From Alphaproteobacteria bacterium (GTDB lineage Bacteria > Pseudomonadota > Alphaproteobacteria > Puniceispirillales > Puniceispirillaceae), in contig WTHV01000151.1 of the NCBI GenBank assembly GCA_011525265.1, forward strand, positions 1-35,181: a stretch of 35,181 bases of DNA. Direction: 5' to 3'. The translations under genes and the position numbers were made by a program. Below are positions 1-7,094 of the stretch, piece after piece. The notes under the pieces are model-generated. The model made no database searches and was not told the origin of the DNA. It saw nothing but the letters and a program-made list of their open reading frames with translations. Position 1 is the stretch's first letter. Each line of letters opens with the position of its first letter.

Positions 1-1866
1 CCCTTCTAGATTCCAAGGGCAGGTTTTCATGCACCTGCCACACATGGCACCGCCTTTGGTCGTAATGCGATAGGTGGTACATTTTTGGCTATCTGACTTC
101 CAAATCTCATAACCATTAAACATGGTTTTAGGCCCTGCGGTAATTGCACCTGATGGGCATTCACGGGCACATTTCTGGCAATTATTACAGAAATTCTGTA
201 ACCCAAAATCAATTGGCTTATCATGATGAAGCGCAAGGTCTGTTGTCACCACGCCTGATTTTAATCGAGGCCCTAAGAAAGGATGGAGGATCACTTCCCC
301 AATGCGGCTGACCTCGCCAAGGCCGCTTAATAATAAAAGTGGGGGTTGTAACACTTCGCCATCAAGCACTGTATGCGCTTTTGCGCTATAGCCCAAATTG
401 CGGAGCTGGCGTGCCATCACGCCGCCTAATAATGAAAAGCGCAAATAGGCACGCATTGACTGGGCAACCGAAATCCAATCATCGCCAGATGCGCCTTCCA
501 TCGTCTCAAAGCCTTGGTCAATGACCATGGAAATCGCATTATGATGGGGTGGGATAAGGACATCACCGCGCGCATCATGGGAATACCACGCCCATTCTGG
601 ACAAGCGGAAATGCCAACAGCATCGACCCCTAAAAAATAACTTGTGGCTTTGATATGCTCAGATAGCTCTTGCGCGCTCATCTCTGTGGAGGGGCTTTGT
701 GTTACCTCGCCATCTTGCAGTAAAACAAATGCCCCTAATGCACGCCTTTGTGCGGCAGAGGTAGCGGCCTTTTTGGCATAATAGCCGCCTGTTGCTGCTT
801 TTTGATTATCAGTGCCCATATCCCCAAATTGGGCGCGTGCAAACATATCTGTTCGCTTTGGCACGCGTGGTATATTGGCCTCATCCATATAGGTGGTCGG
901 CTTATCAACCCGCTTTAATGTCTCAAGCGGCATGGTGCTATCTTTATAATCACGGGTTTTAAAAGGATCGCGATTAAAGGCAGATTTTGAAGAATGATAC
1001 CCGAGTTTCCAACTCAAAGCTGAGCGTAATGACTTGGGCTGTTCAGCTTTTGGGGCAAGCGGCAAATCATGGGCAAGGCGCATATTTGTTGAAATAACAG
1101 CGAGGCCAAATTGCTTATCAATAAAAGGCGCGCTCACACCATCTTCATCTGCAAAGCATAGCCCTGAAGAGACAGCAAGTTTGTTGAGGCATAAATCTGA
1201 TGATGTATAGCTATGTGTTTTCGCATCAAAGCCAAGTAAGCGAATATAATTTGATAGGATGGTCGCATTCTCAGTAGCAAGCAGACAGGCTTTGTGAAGC
1301 TGGGCATCTGTAATCCAACTTGTGCCTGCCTCACCCTCATAAGGGTCACGATAGGTCTCAACAGCTATAACAATGGCGGTATCATGATGGCCAACCATAC
1401 GCGCTGGCGTTGAAACAGATTCCCGCAAGTCCGCCATAATATGATCAATGCCTGAGGCAAGAGTTTTGGTCTGGCGTGTCATAATATCTTGCGCAAGGCG
1501 GTCAATCTCTGGATTGACCTTTGGCTCTGCAAGCCATGCTTCATCAGTGATAGGCCCGATACCCACTAGGCTCGCATCTTGAAAATAGGCAAACGCTTTT
1601 AAATGTGTGGCACGCTCTTTAGGGCAATCAGGGATAACAGAGACAGCCGCATTAATATGACCATCACGAATCGTATCCATCATCGCTTGGTGATCAGCCA
1701 TCGCGTTAATAATATGATGGGGATTATCGGGGCGTGAAAAATCTAAATCAGGGGTTGTGATAGGGGCAAGGTCGGGCATCGCCTCTTGGCGTTTTAGCCT
1801 ATTGAGTGGGTATAGCCCCTCATGAACGCCTCGTTTTTTTGAGGAGAATATGCGATGCGACCTCAT
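1..1866 (-). CDS. rdhA: Reductive dehalogenase-like corrinoid/iron-sulfur protein RdhA (partial, 3' end outside window)
   Basis: The frame is open for 622 codons from an ATG at 1866 to the left edge, so the C-terminus is missing. An AAGGAGG ribosome site lies 7 bases before the ATG. Near residue 557 is a ferredoxin-like motif, FCNNCQKCARECP, and near residue 607 a second, CGRCMKTCP, giving the two 4Fe-4S clusters typical of reductive dehalogenases. The stretch before them (GLGEVSRIGEVILHP, then VVTTDLAL) matches the conserved RdhA core. No twin-arginine or other signal peptide is visible, so the protein should be cytoplasmic, as in the catabolic aerobic enzymes (BhbA, NpRdhA) rather than respiratory ones. 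Family members use cobalamin to remove halide from phenolic compounds. A fused C-terminal flavin/ferredoxin reductase domain cannot be judged here. The gene follows the MFS gene by one base and is probably cotranscribed with it. An epoxyqueuosine-reductase-like (QueG) role is less likely given the length. The substrate is unknown. Confidence 0.85.
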   Translation of the reverse strand, partial: MRSHRIFSSKKRGVHEGLYPLNRLKRQEAMPDLAPITTPDLDFSRPDNPHHIINAMADHQAMMDTIRDGHINAAVSVIPDCPKERATHLKAFAYFQDASLVGIGPITDEAWLAEPKVNPEIDRLAQDIMTRQTKTLASGIDHIMADLRESVSTPARMVGHHDTAIVIAVETYRDPYEGEAGTSWITDAQLHKACLLATENATILSNYIRLLGFDAKTHSYTSSDLCLNKLAVSSGLCFADEDGVSAPFIDKQFGLAVISTNMRLAHDLPLAPKAEQPKSLRSALSWKLGYHSSKSAFNRDPFKTRDYKDSTMPLETLKRVDKPTTYMDEANIPRVPKRTDMFARAQFGDMGTDNQKAATGGYYAKKAATSAAQRRALGAFVLLQDGEVTQSPSTEMSAQELSEHIKATSYFLGVDAVGISACPEWAWYSHDARGDVLIPPHHNAISMVIDQGFETMEGASGDDWISVAQSMRAYLRFSLLGGVMARQLRNLGYSAKAHTVLDGEVLQPPLLLLSGLGEVSRIGEVILHPFLGPRLKSGVVTTDLALHHDKPIDFGLQNFCNNCQKCARECPSGAITAGPKTMFNGYEIWKSDSQKCTTYRITTKGGAMCGRCMKTCPWNLEG

Positions 1867-1867
1867 G

Positions 1868-3100
1868 CTATGCCTCCTTATGCAAGCCCTGTTTTTGCGT
1901 GTGGCGGTAAATGACAATAGCCATCCCTAAAGAGATCATGCCTGCGATAAGAACAACAGTACAGGCGACGATAATATCACGGTCACCACCAAGCAAGATG
2001 ATGATACTGCCCAAAAGGCTTCCTGCAATCATTTGCAGCGCGCCAATCACACCAGAGCCTGTTCCGGCATATTGTCCGGCAGATTTAATGCCGCCAATGA
2101 CTGTATTGGCGATGGTAAGCCCGTTACTAAAGCCAAATAAACAGCAGGGTAGGACAATGCCTAAGACAGAGGTGACGCCAAGATATTGTGTTGCGAATAA
2201 TGCTATCAGAGACAGGCTACATAAAATGCAGCCAATAAGGACAGCGCGCTCAATCCCCAAATTCACGACAAAAAACCGATTAGCAAGGTTTCCCAAAAAA
2301 TACGCAACAGGTGTCAGCCCGAACCAAAAGCCAAATTCAAGCGTTGATACGCCAAGAGCGGCATAGCGATAAGGTAAAAAGCCATTCATGGCAAAGAACA
2401 TCCCAACTTGTGTGCCACTTACGATAGCAAACCATAGGAATAACGGAATTTTCAATACATGAAGATAGGCTCTGCCAACTGCTTTGGGACTAAAGGATGG
2501 CTTGAAATCAAAGAAGGTTTCACGCAAAAGAAATGGCAGGAATATGACAAGCGTTAAGCCTGCCCCAAAAATCATCCACATCACACCGACCCAGCCAAAT
2601 TGTGCGACAACCGCACCGCCCGTCATTAAGGCAATAATGGGCACAATGGCTTGAATCGATTGCACAGTCGCCATCTTTTTGGCGGCTTCCTGGCGTTCAA
2701 AGGCATCATTGATCATCGCCCGTGCCATTGAAATACAAGCCCCTGCACCAACACCTTGCAAAACACGTCCTAAGGTCAAGCTGGTAATAGAATCTGATAA
2801 AATTGTGATAATGCCACCAAATGCTATCATCACAGCACCTGCTAGGATGAAGGGGCGGCGTCCATAGAGATCTGAAAAAGGGCCAATCACAAGCTGGCTT
2901 GCGGCAAGCATCAACAAATAGCCTGTGAATAAGAATTGAACAGCATTCGCACTAACGCCCATCTCTGCTCTGATAAGAGGCAGCGCTGGGGTGATAAGCG
3001 TGATACCCATCACAGCTGTTCCAGTCGAAAGGCCGATGAGCCAAGATGGTGGTGCGTAAGCCGTTTTTAAATTTGTCATAAGTTTTTTATTATCTGCCAC
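1868..3100 (-). CDS. Bcr/CflA-type MFS efflux transporter
   Basis: This is a predicted 12-helix inner-membrane transporter of the major facilitator superfamily, about 410 residues, the usual length for Bcr/CflA drug-efflux proteins. The family motif A is present between helices 2 and 3 (GPFSDLYGRRPF), followed by the R-x-x-Q-G-x-G-A-G region of helix 4 (LGRVLQGVGAGA). The listed start is a GTG at 3100; an in-frame ATG at 3079 is equally possible, and neither has a good ribosome site. The stop is one base from the rdhA start, so the two are likely translationally coupled. The transported compound is unknown. Export or exchange of a halogenated aromatic or its product is a guess from the neighbour. 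Members of this family are common, and the annotation rests on family resemblance. Confidence 0.85.
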   Translation of the reverse strand: MADNKKLMTNLKTAYAPPSWLIGLSTGTAVMGITLITPALPLIRAEMGVSANAVQFLFTGYLLMLAASQLVIGPFSDLYGRRPFILAGAVMIAFGGIITILSDSITSLTLGRVLQGVGAGACISMARAMINDAFERQEAAKKMATVQSIQAIVPIIALMTGGAVVAQFGWVGVMWMIFGAGLTLVIFLPFLLRETFFDFKPSFSPKAVGRAYLHVLKIPLFLWFAIVSGTQVGMFFAMNGFLPYRYAALGVSTLEFGFWFGLTPVAYFLGNLANRFFVVNLGIERAVLIGCILCSLSLIALFATQYLGVTSVLGIVLPCCLFGFSNGLTIANTVIGGIKSAGQYAGTGSGVIGALQMIAGSLLGSIIILLGGDRDIIVACTVVLIAGMISLGMAIVIYRHTQKQGLHKEA

Positions 3101-3137
3101 AAGACGTTAATGATGGTACGTCTGATGAATGATGGAC

Positions 3138-3153
3138 GCTAATTTTTATTAGC
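3138..3153. promoter_or_regulatory. Perfect inverted repeat, possible operator ahead of the MFS-rdhA pair
   Basis: GCTAAT and ATTAGC flank a four-base T spacer, about 40 bases upstream of the MFS start. Its place between a putative promoter and the gene suggests an operator or a leader hairpin. No regulator gene lies beside it. This is seen in the sequence only; the function is inferred. Confidence 0.35.
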
Positions 3154-3188
3154 AAATCAATGACGCATTTAAACACAGCCCTATGGGT

Positions 3189-3218
3189 TTATAATAACCA
3201 ATTTACATGGTTAGACAA
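3189..3218 (-). promoter_or_regulatory. Possible promoter for the MFS-rdhA transcript
   Basis: On the minus strand TTGTCT (3218-3213) is followed after 18 bases by TTATAA (3194-3189), with TATTAT as an alternative -10 after 16 bases. It would start transcription about 85 bases upstream of the MFS gene. Consensus resemblance only. Confidence 0.3.
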
Positions 3219-3264
3219 ATTTTAAAGTCGTTTTATGTGTTCTCTGCAGATTGTTGTGATGGCA

Positions 3265-3304
3265 TAAAAATAGGCGCCAAAGGACATAGAAACCCCTTGG
3301 CGCC
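3265..3304 (-). terminator. Intrinsic terminator of the riboswitch-controlled ABC operon
   Basis: On the minus strand the arm at 3304-3293 (GGCGCCAAGGGG) pairs with 3283-3273 (CCTTTGGCGCC) around a short loop, followed directly by TATTTTTAT. It lies 17 bases past the stop of the binding-protein gene, so it closes the transporter operon and separates it from the MFS-rdhA pair. Confidence 0.85.
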
Positions 3305-3320
3305 TTATCATGTTATATCA

Positions 3321-4211
3321 CTATTGTGATGCGCTTAGCGTTTTTGTAATGAGGTTCAAATTATGCTCGAACATCGCCACATAAGATGTCGCAGGAGCGC
3401 CTTTGACTGATAGGGCGTCTGAGTAAATTTTGCCGCCAATATCGATATTTGTCTCTCGTGCGATTTGCGCGATTAAATCGGCGTTTGAGATATTCTCAAC
3501 AAACAAAGCACCTGCGCCCACATCTTTCAAAAAGACAATCAGATCGGCAAGTTCTTTGGCTGATGGCTCTGCTTCTGTATCAATGCCTTGCGGAGCAAGG
3601 AAGGTGATATCATAGGCATTTTCAAGATAGCCAAACGCATCATGCGCTGTCACAACAATGCGGCGCTCTTGTGGAATGCCGGCAATTTTTTCAACAGCCT
3701 CATCATGCAGCGCGCGCAATTGTGAACGATATGCATCGGCATTTGCCTTGAAGCTTGCGCTATCAGCGGGGCTTGCCTTGCTGAGGGCTGCCTCAATATT
3801 ATCGACATATATAATGCCGTTTAAAAGCGAATTCCAAGCGTGCGGATCAACTTCCCCTTCGACAAGCAAAGGCATGACACCATCTGTGGCAACAGCGATA
3901 GATGCCTTTGTGCCTGACGCTTCGATTAATGTCGCAGACCAAGTCTCAAAACCCATACCATTTGTGATGATAAGATCAGCTTCGGCAACCGCAATCGCAT
4001 CACCAGCATTTGGCTGATAGAGATGGGCATCAGCATCAGGGCCAACAATGGTTGTGACAGTCGCTTTATCGCCTGCCACTTGCGAGACCATATCACCCAG
4101 AATAGAAAAGCTTGCCACAACTTTGATCTGTGCCATTGCGGTGTTTGTTGAAAATAATAGCGCTGATAGCAACACAGATTTGAAAATAAACCGTCTCATC
4201 ATACCGCCCAT
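3321..4211 (-). CDS. Metal ABC transporter, periplasmic binding protein (ZnuA/TroA type), predicted for cobalt
   Basis: This is a cluster A-I metal-binding protein of 296 residues that captures a divalent metal in the periplasm for the adjacent permease. A signal peptide with AMA-Q cleavage near residue 27 is clear. The four expected ligands are present: His63 (DADAHLYQP), His124 (VDPHAW), His190 (TAHDAFGYL) and Asp265 (YSDALS), spaced as in TroA. The long His-rich loop usual in zinc-specific ZnuA is absent. The listed ATG follows the permease stop directly; ATGs at 4202 or 4199 are also possible. It is the last gene of an operon led by a cobalamin riboswitch, so cobalt is the inferred substrate. 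By sequence family alone zinc or manganese would be the default call. Confidence 0.88.
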   Translation of the reverse strand: MGGMMRRFIFKSVLLSALLFSTNTAMAQIKVVASFSILGDMVSQVAGDKATVTTIVGPDADAHLYQPNAGDAIAVAEADLIITNGMGFETWSATLIEASGTKASIAVATDGVMPLLVEGEVDPHAWNSLLNGIIYVDNIEAALSKASPADSASFKANADAYRSQLRALHDEAVEKIAGIPQERRIVVTAHDAFGYLENAYDITFLAPQGIDTEAEPSAKELADLIVFLKDVGAGALFVENISNADLIAQIARETNIDIGGKIYSDALSVKGAPATSYVAMFEHNLNLITKTLSASQ

Positions 4212-5060
4212 TTACATTCTTTTAGATTTTGACCACATGTTACCGCGCAAGCCCAAAGGTGACAGGCATAGGCTTGCGATAAATACAATGCCGGCGACAA
4301 GGACAATAGCAGGGCCAGTCGGCACATCAGCAAGATAAAAAGATAAGAGCAACCCAGCCCAACAGCTGAAGATCGCGAATAATAATGTCACAAGAAGATA
4401 GCTTGAAATGGTTGAGACCCAATAACGTGCGGCAGTCGCAGGTAAAATCATCAGCCCCACAGCCATCAATGTGCCAAGCGATTTAAATGCTGCTAGCAAA
4501 TTAAGGACAACCAAGAACATAAACCATTGCTGAACAAGACCTGCATGAGATGATTGGCTATCATAGAAAGTCGGGTCAAAGGTCACGCTAATAAGGGGGC
4601 GCAATAACATGGTCATGCTAAGGATCGTGATGGTTGCTGTGACCCCGATCAGTAAAAGCGTATCATCACCAATGCCAAGTGTTGAGCCAAATAAGAAACT
4701 CTTTAAGGGTATGGCAGACCCTGCAGCAGATAAAATGAAAATACCCAAAGCAAGAGCTATCAAATATAAAGAGGCAAGAGAGGCATCTTCTTTGATTAAG
4801 GTACGCCGTGAGATCAGTGATGTGCCAAGTGCCACGATAACACCGGCGATAAGTCCGCCTGTAACCATCGAGACAACAGACAGCCCAAATGAGACAAAGG
4901 CAATCACAATGCCAGGTACAATCGCATGTGCCATCGCCTCACCTGCCAAAGACAGGCGGCGCAAAACAAGAAAGGCACCAATCGGGGCAATAGAGACGCT
5001 TAACACAAAGGTCGCCACAAAAGCGCGCTGCATAAAATCATAGGCAAACCAATCAAGCAT
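4212..5060 (-). CDS. Metal ABC transporter permease (ZnuB/MntB type), predicted for cobalt
   Basis: A predicted multi-helix inner-membrane protein of the ABC-3 permease family, about 282 residues, that forms the channel for the metal delivered by the binding protein. The family segment RRLSLAGEAMAHAIVPGI near the N-terminus and the LMILPATAARYW segment near residue 210 are recognisable. I place the start at the ATG at 5060, because AGGAGG sits six bases before it; an upstream ATG at 5075 would overlap that ribosome site. The start overlaps the ATPase end by 8 bases and the stop abuts the binding-protein ATG, so all three are translationally coupled. Substrate assignment rests on the riboswitch, not on this protein. 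Confidence 0.88.
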   Translation of the reverse strand: MLDWFAYDFMQRAFVATFVLSVSIAPIGAFLVLRRLSLAGEAMAHAIVPGIVIAFVSFGLSVVSMVTGGLIAGVIVALGTSLISRRTLIKEDASLASLYLIALALGIFILSAAGSAIPLKSFLFGSTLGIGDDTLLLIGVTATITILSMTMLLRPLISVTFDPTFYDSQSSHAGLVQQWFMFLVVLNLLAAFKSLGTLMAVGLMILPATAARYWVSTISSYLLVTLLFAIFSCWAGLLLSFYLADVPTGPAIVLVAGIVFIASLCLSPLGLRGNMWSKSKRM

Positions 5061-5796
5061 CTCGGCCTCCTGCATCTGTCAGGCGTGAAATCCATTGCGC
5101 TTGCGTATGTGTTAAATAGTGATGCGATATCAGGTTCTCATTTGTCACAACATCATCTGTTTTGCCAAATAAGCCACGGCCATCACCAAGCAAAAGGCAG
5201 TAATCAGCAATACCCATAACAGATGATAAATCATGCAATACGATAATAAGGGTACGCCCCTCATCACGCCATTGTTGGATAATATCAATCAGCTGTGATT
5301 CTGTGCTCTGGTCAATAGCGGTAAAGGGCTCATCAAGGATGATGGTAGGGGCATCTTGGACAATGGCTCTGGCAAAAAAGCAGCGCTGAAGCTGGCCAGA
5401 GGAGCATTCAAATAAGGGCCTGTCAGCCATATGTGTGAGGCCTGTTCGCAATAACGCATTTTCAACACGCTCTGCCATAGCGTTATTAATGCCCTGCCAA
5501 AACCCTAATTGTGGCCATACCCCCATTGTCACAGCATCTTTGACGCGCATCGGGAAATGATTATCAATTGTGGCACTTTGGCCAAGATAGGCGATGTTTT
5601 TCTTCGTCGCTCCTGCCCATTGGACAGAGCCTGAAAGAGGTGATTGAATGCCAAGTAATGTGCGAACCAATGTTGATTTGCCCGCGCCATTATGACCAAT
5701 GACCGCACAAATCTGGCCGGCGCCTAGATGAAAATCTAGCGGATTGCACAGTGCGGTGCCGTTATAGCCCAACACAATATTATGTGCAGTCAACAT
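5053..5796 (-). CDS. Metal ABC transporter ATPase (ZnuC/MntA type), predicted for cobalt
   Basis: The cytoplasmic ATPase of the importer, 247 residues, normal for the family. Walker A is at residues 34-42 (GHNGAGKST), Walker B is TIILDEPF, and the H-loop follows (LHDLSS). The ABC signature near residue 131 reads CSSGQLQR rather than the usual LSGGQ, a conservative departure that may still be functional. It stands 30 bases downstream of the small membrane-protein gene and overlaps the permease gene, giving the order small protein, ATPase, permease, binding protein. Heme, siderophore and zinc ATPases are relatives; the cluster A-I partners settle the class as divalent metal. Confidence 0.9.
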   Translation of the reverse strand: MLTAHNIVLGYNGTALCNPLDFHLGAGQICAVIGHNGAGKSTLVRTLLGIQSPLSGSVQWAGATKKNIAYLGQSATIDNHFPMRVKDAVTMGVWPQLGFWQGINNAMAERVENALLRTGLTHMADRPLFECSSGQLQRCFFARAIVQDAPTIILDEPFTAIDQSTESQLIDIIQQWRDEGRTLIIVLHDLSSVMGIADYCLLLGDGRGLFGKTDDVVTNENLISHHYLTHTQAQWISRLTDAGGRDA

Positions 5797-5826
5797 GACT
5801 TTGAATCCCCACCCGTCCCGTTGATA

Positions 5827-6021
5827 TTAGCTGAAGATAATATAGCTAATGGACGTCCAAATTACAGCACATAGTAAGGCCGCGCCAGCACAAGCATGAA
5901 ACAGGCTAAGAGAGGTCAAATCAAAGGGTGACTGTGATTTACCATGCGGCGCTTGCACATGAACTGTGGGCGCTATAATAGGTGGTGATGTTACGCTGGT
6001 TTGTGAGCCAGATGGTGCCAT
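5827..6021 (-). CDS. Small single-helix membrane protein, first gene under the cobalamin riboswitch
   Basis: A 64-residue protein that I do not recognise. The first 40 residues are polar and rich in Ser, Thr, Pro and Gln with two histidines (VHVQAPHGK), and residues 43-63 form one hydrophobic helix at the very C-terminus. I choose the ATG at 6021 because GGAG lies seven bases before it; a TTG at 6033 would add four residues but has no ribosome site. It is the gene nearest the riboswitch and lies 30 bases before the ATPase gene, so it is very probably part of the metal-import system. It does not show the C-terminal His motif expected of CbtB. A role as accessory subunit or metal chaperone is a guess. 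Confidence 0.65.
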   Translation of the reverse strand: MAPSGSQTSVTSPPIIAPTVHVQAPHGKSQSPFDLTSLSLFHACAGAALLCAVIWTSISYIIFS

Positions 6022-6027
6022 TTTTAT

Positions 6028-6050
6028 CTCCAAAAGGGGTTACCCGCCCC
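6028..6050 (-). promoter_or_regulatory. Hairpin next to the ribosome site, possible riboswitch expression platform
   Basis: Between the aptamer and the first gene, GGGG (6050-6047) and CCCC (6039-6036) can pair around a seven-base loop. TTTT follows, then GGAG (6031-6028), the ribosome site. This could act as a weak terminator or help to expose or hide the ribosome site. The mechanism is not decided by the sequence. Confidence 0.4.
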
Positions 6051-6056
6051 AAGAAA

Positions 6057-6272
6057 GTGGTTTCGTGATTGGCAGGTTTTCTGGCTCATGATTTATCAGT
6101 TATGTCTGCCTTCCCAAATTTGCGCGATATGGCCTATCTGCTATGCAAATTCAGTGGTCTTGTGACACACATTAATCATTTACAGCTGCGGGTACAGCTC
6201 CGGATTTGCCGTAGTCAAAAAGCGTTTAGCGCACCGGATTCCCTATTATGTTTCAGGCTTAACTGAAACCAC
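6057..6272 (-). ncRNA. Cobalamin (B12) riboswitch aptamer
   Basis: Reading the minus strand 5' to 3', all the conserved blocks of the cobalamin riboswitch occur in order: GGGAATCCGGTG (6244-6233), AAATCCGGAGC, CTGTACCCGCAGCTG (6197-6183), GACCACTG (6159-6152, the B12 box), TTGGGAAGGC, and GAGCCAGAAAACCTGCC (6087-6071). The closing P1 helix is visible as a perfect eight-base pairing of GTGGTTTC (6272-6265) with GAAACCAC (6064-6057), which sets the borders. Adenosylcobalamin binding normally lowers expression downstream, here of the small membrane protein and the metal ABC importer. It is the only such element I found in the window. Confidence 0.95.
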
Positions 6273-6283
6273 CAATAATATCT

Positions 6284-6312
6284 CGTTTATTACTTAAATT
6301 TACCCCTGTCAA
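6284..6312 (-). promoter_or_regulatory. Promoter of the riboswitch-transporter transcript
   Basis: A perfect TTGACA (6312-6307) is followed after exactly 17 bases by TAAACG (6289-6284) on the minus strand. The expected start, about 6277, falls five bases ahead of the P1 strand of the aptamer, a fit that supports the call although the -10 is weak. Confidence 0.55.
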
Positions 6313-6337
6313 TAAGTTCCTCAGATATAGATAGCGC

Positions 6338-7090
6338 TTATAAGATCACCAATAGGCTTAACCAGCCAGCGGTCTCGCTTAGCATTTGACTTGCACCGCA
6401 AATATCACCTGTTTGCCCGCCAATATGACGCTTTGCCATCAGGGCAAAGCCGAAAGCAACAATCACCATGACAATCAGGCTTGGCAGAATCGCAACACCG
6501 CAAAAGGCCATCATTGGAAGGCTAAGAGCTGTGGCGAAGAAAAGCGGTTTATATGTTTGGCCAGATGCCATCTCGCCAAGGCCTGTATCACGCGCAGATG
6601 GAAGTAGGCATAAATAGGCAACCATGATTGTGCGGCTGAGGATGCTGATGGTGATGATGAGCGCTATCATGTCAAAATGCGGTGGCAGAGACGCAAGGCC
6701 AAATACACGCAAAGCCATCACCATGATAAGAGCCAAGACGCCATAGCTGCCGATATGGCTGTCTTTCATAATGGCTAATTTGCGGTCCCTATCATGGCCG
6801 CCGCCCATACCATCTGCGCTATCTGCTAGCCCATCTTCATGCAATGCCCCTGTTGCCAAAAGGCCAAGGCTTAATGCCAGAAGTGCGGCAATGATTGGGG
6901 GCAGCCCTACAAATGATAAGCCGCCATAGGATAGGGCGATGATGCTGCCTATGATACTGCCAACAAGTGGGAAGGCCCACCGTGATGTTGCAAGGCTAGG
7001 CGCTTTGCCAGATAGGGTGCCGGCAGGCAGGCGGCTTAATAGCATGAAGGCCAGCTGAACCTCGATAAGACGTCCACGCACCCACCCCAT
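6338..7090 (-). CDS. cobS: Adenosylcobinamide-GDP ribazoletransferase (cobalamin synthase; CobV in P. denitrificans naming)
   Basis: An integral membrane enzyme that joins adenosylcobinamide-GDP with alpha-ribazole(-phosphate), the last step of the nucleotide loop. About 250 residues with several hydrophobic helices. The diagnostic acidic segment HEDGLADSADGMGGG and the following KDSHIGSYG are present. I prefer the ATG at 7090, five bases after the cobT stop; a TTG at 7117 would add nine residues and overlap cobT. It is the last gene of the minus-strand group cobU-cobT-cobS. No clear terminator follows, so readthrough into the riboswitch region on the same strand is possible. Confidence 0.92.
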   Translation of the reverse strand: MGWVRGRLIEVQLAFMLLSRLPAGTLSGKAPSLATSRWAFPLVGSIIGSIIALSYGGLSFVGLPPIIAALLALSLGLLATGALHEDGLADSADGMGGGHDRDRKLAIMKDSHIGSYGVLALIMVMALRVFGLASLPPHFDMIALIITISILSRTIMVAYLCLLPSARDTGLGEMASGQTYKPLFFATALSLPMMAFCGVAILPSLIVMVIVAFGFALMAKRHIGGQTGDICGASQMLSETAGWLSLLVIL

Positions 7091-7094
7091 TATC

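Noticed and set aside
1911-2366. Plus-strand 151-codon open frame opposite the MFS gene
   Set aside because: It mirrors the codon pattern of the transporter gene on the other strand and matches no protein family I recognise.
3321-5796. Naming the ABC genes znuABC
   Set aside because: The family fits, but the upstream cobalamin riboswitch and missing His-rich zinc loop argue against zinc as the main substrate, so symbols were left empty.
5827-6021. Calling the small membrane protein CbtB
   Set aside because: CbtB has its helix near the N-terminus and a His-containing C-terminus. This protein has the helix at the C-terminal end and no such motif, and no CbtA is nearby.
6069-6266. Plus-strand 65-codon open frame over the riboswitch
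   Set aside because: It is antisense to a highly conserved RNA aptamer, which explains the sequence. No ribosome site was seen.
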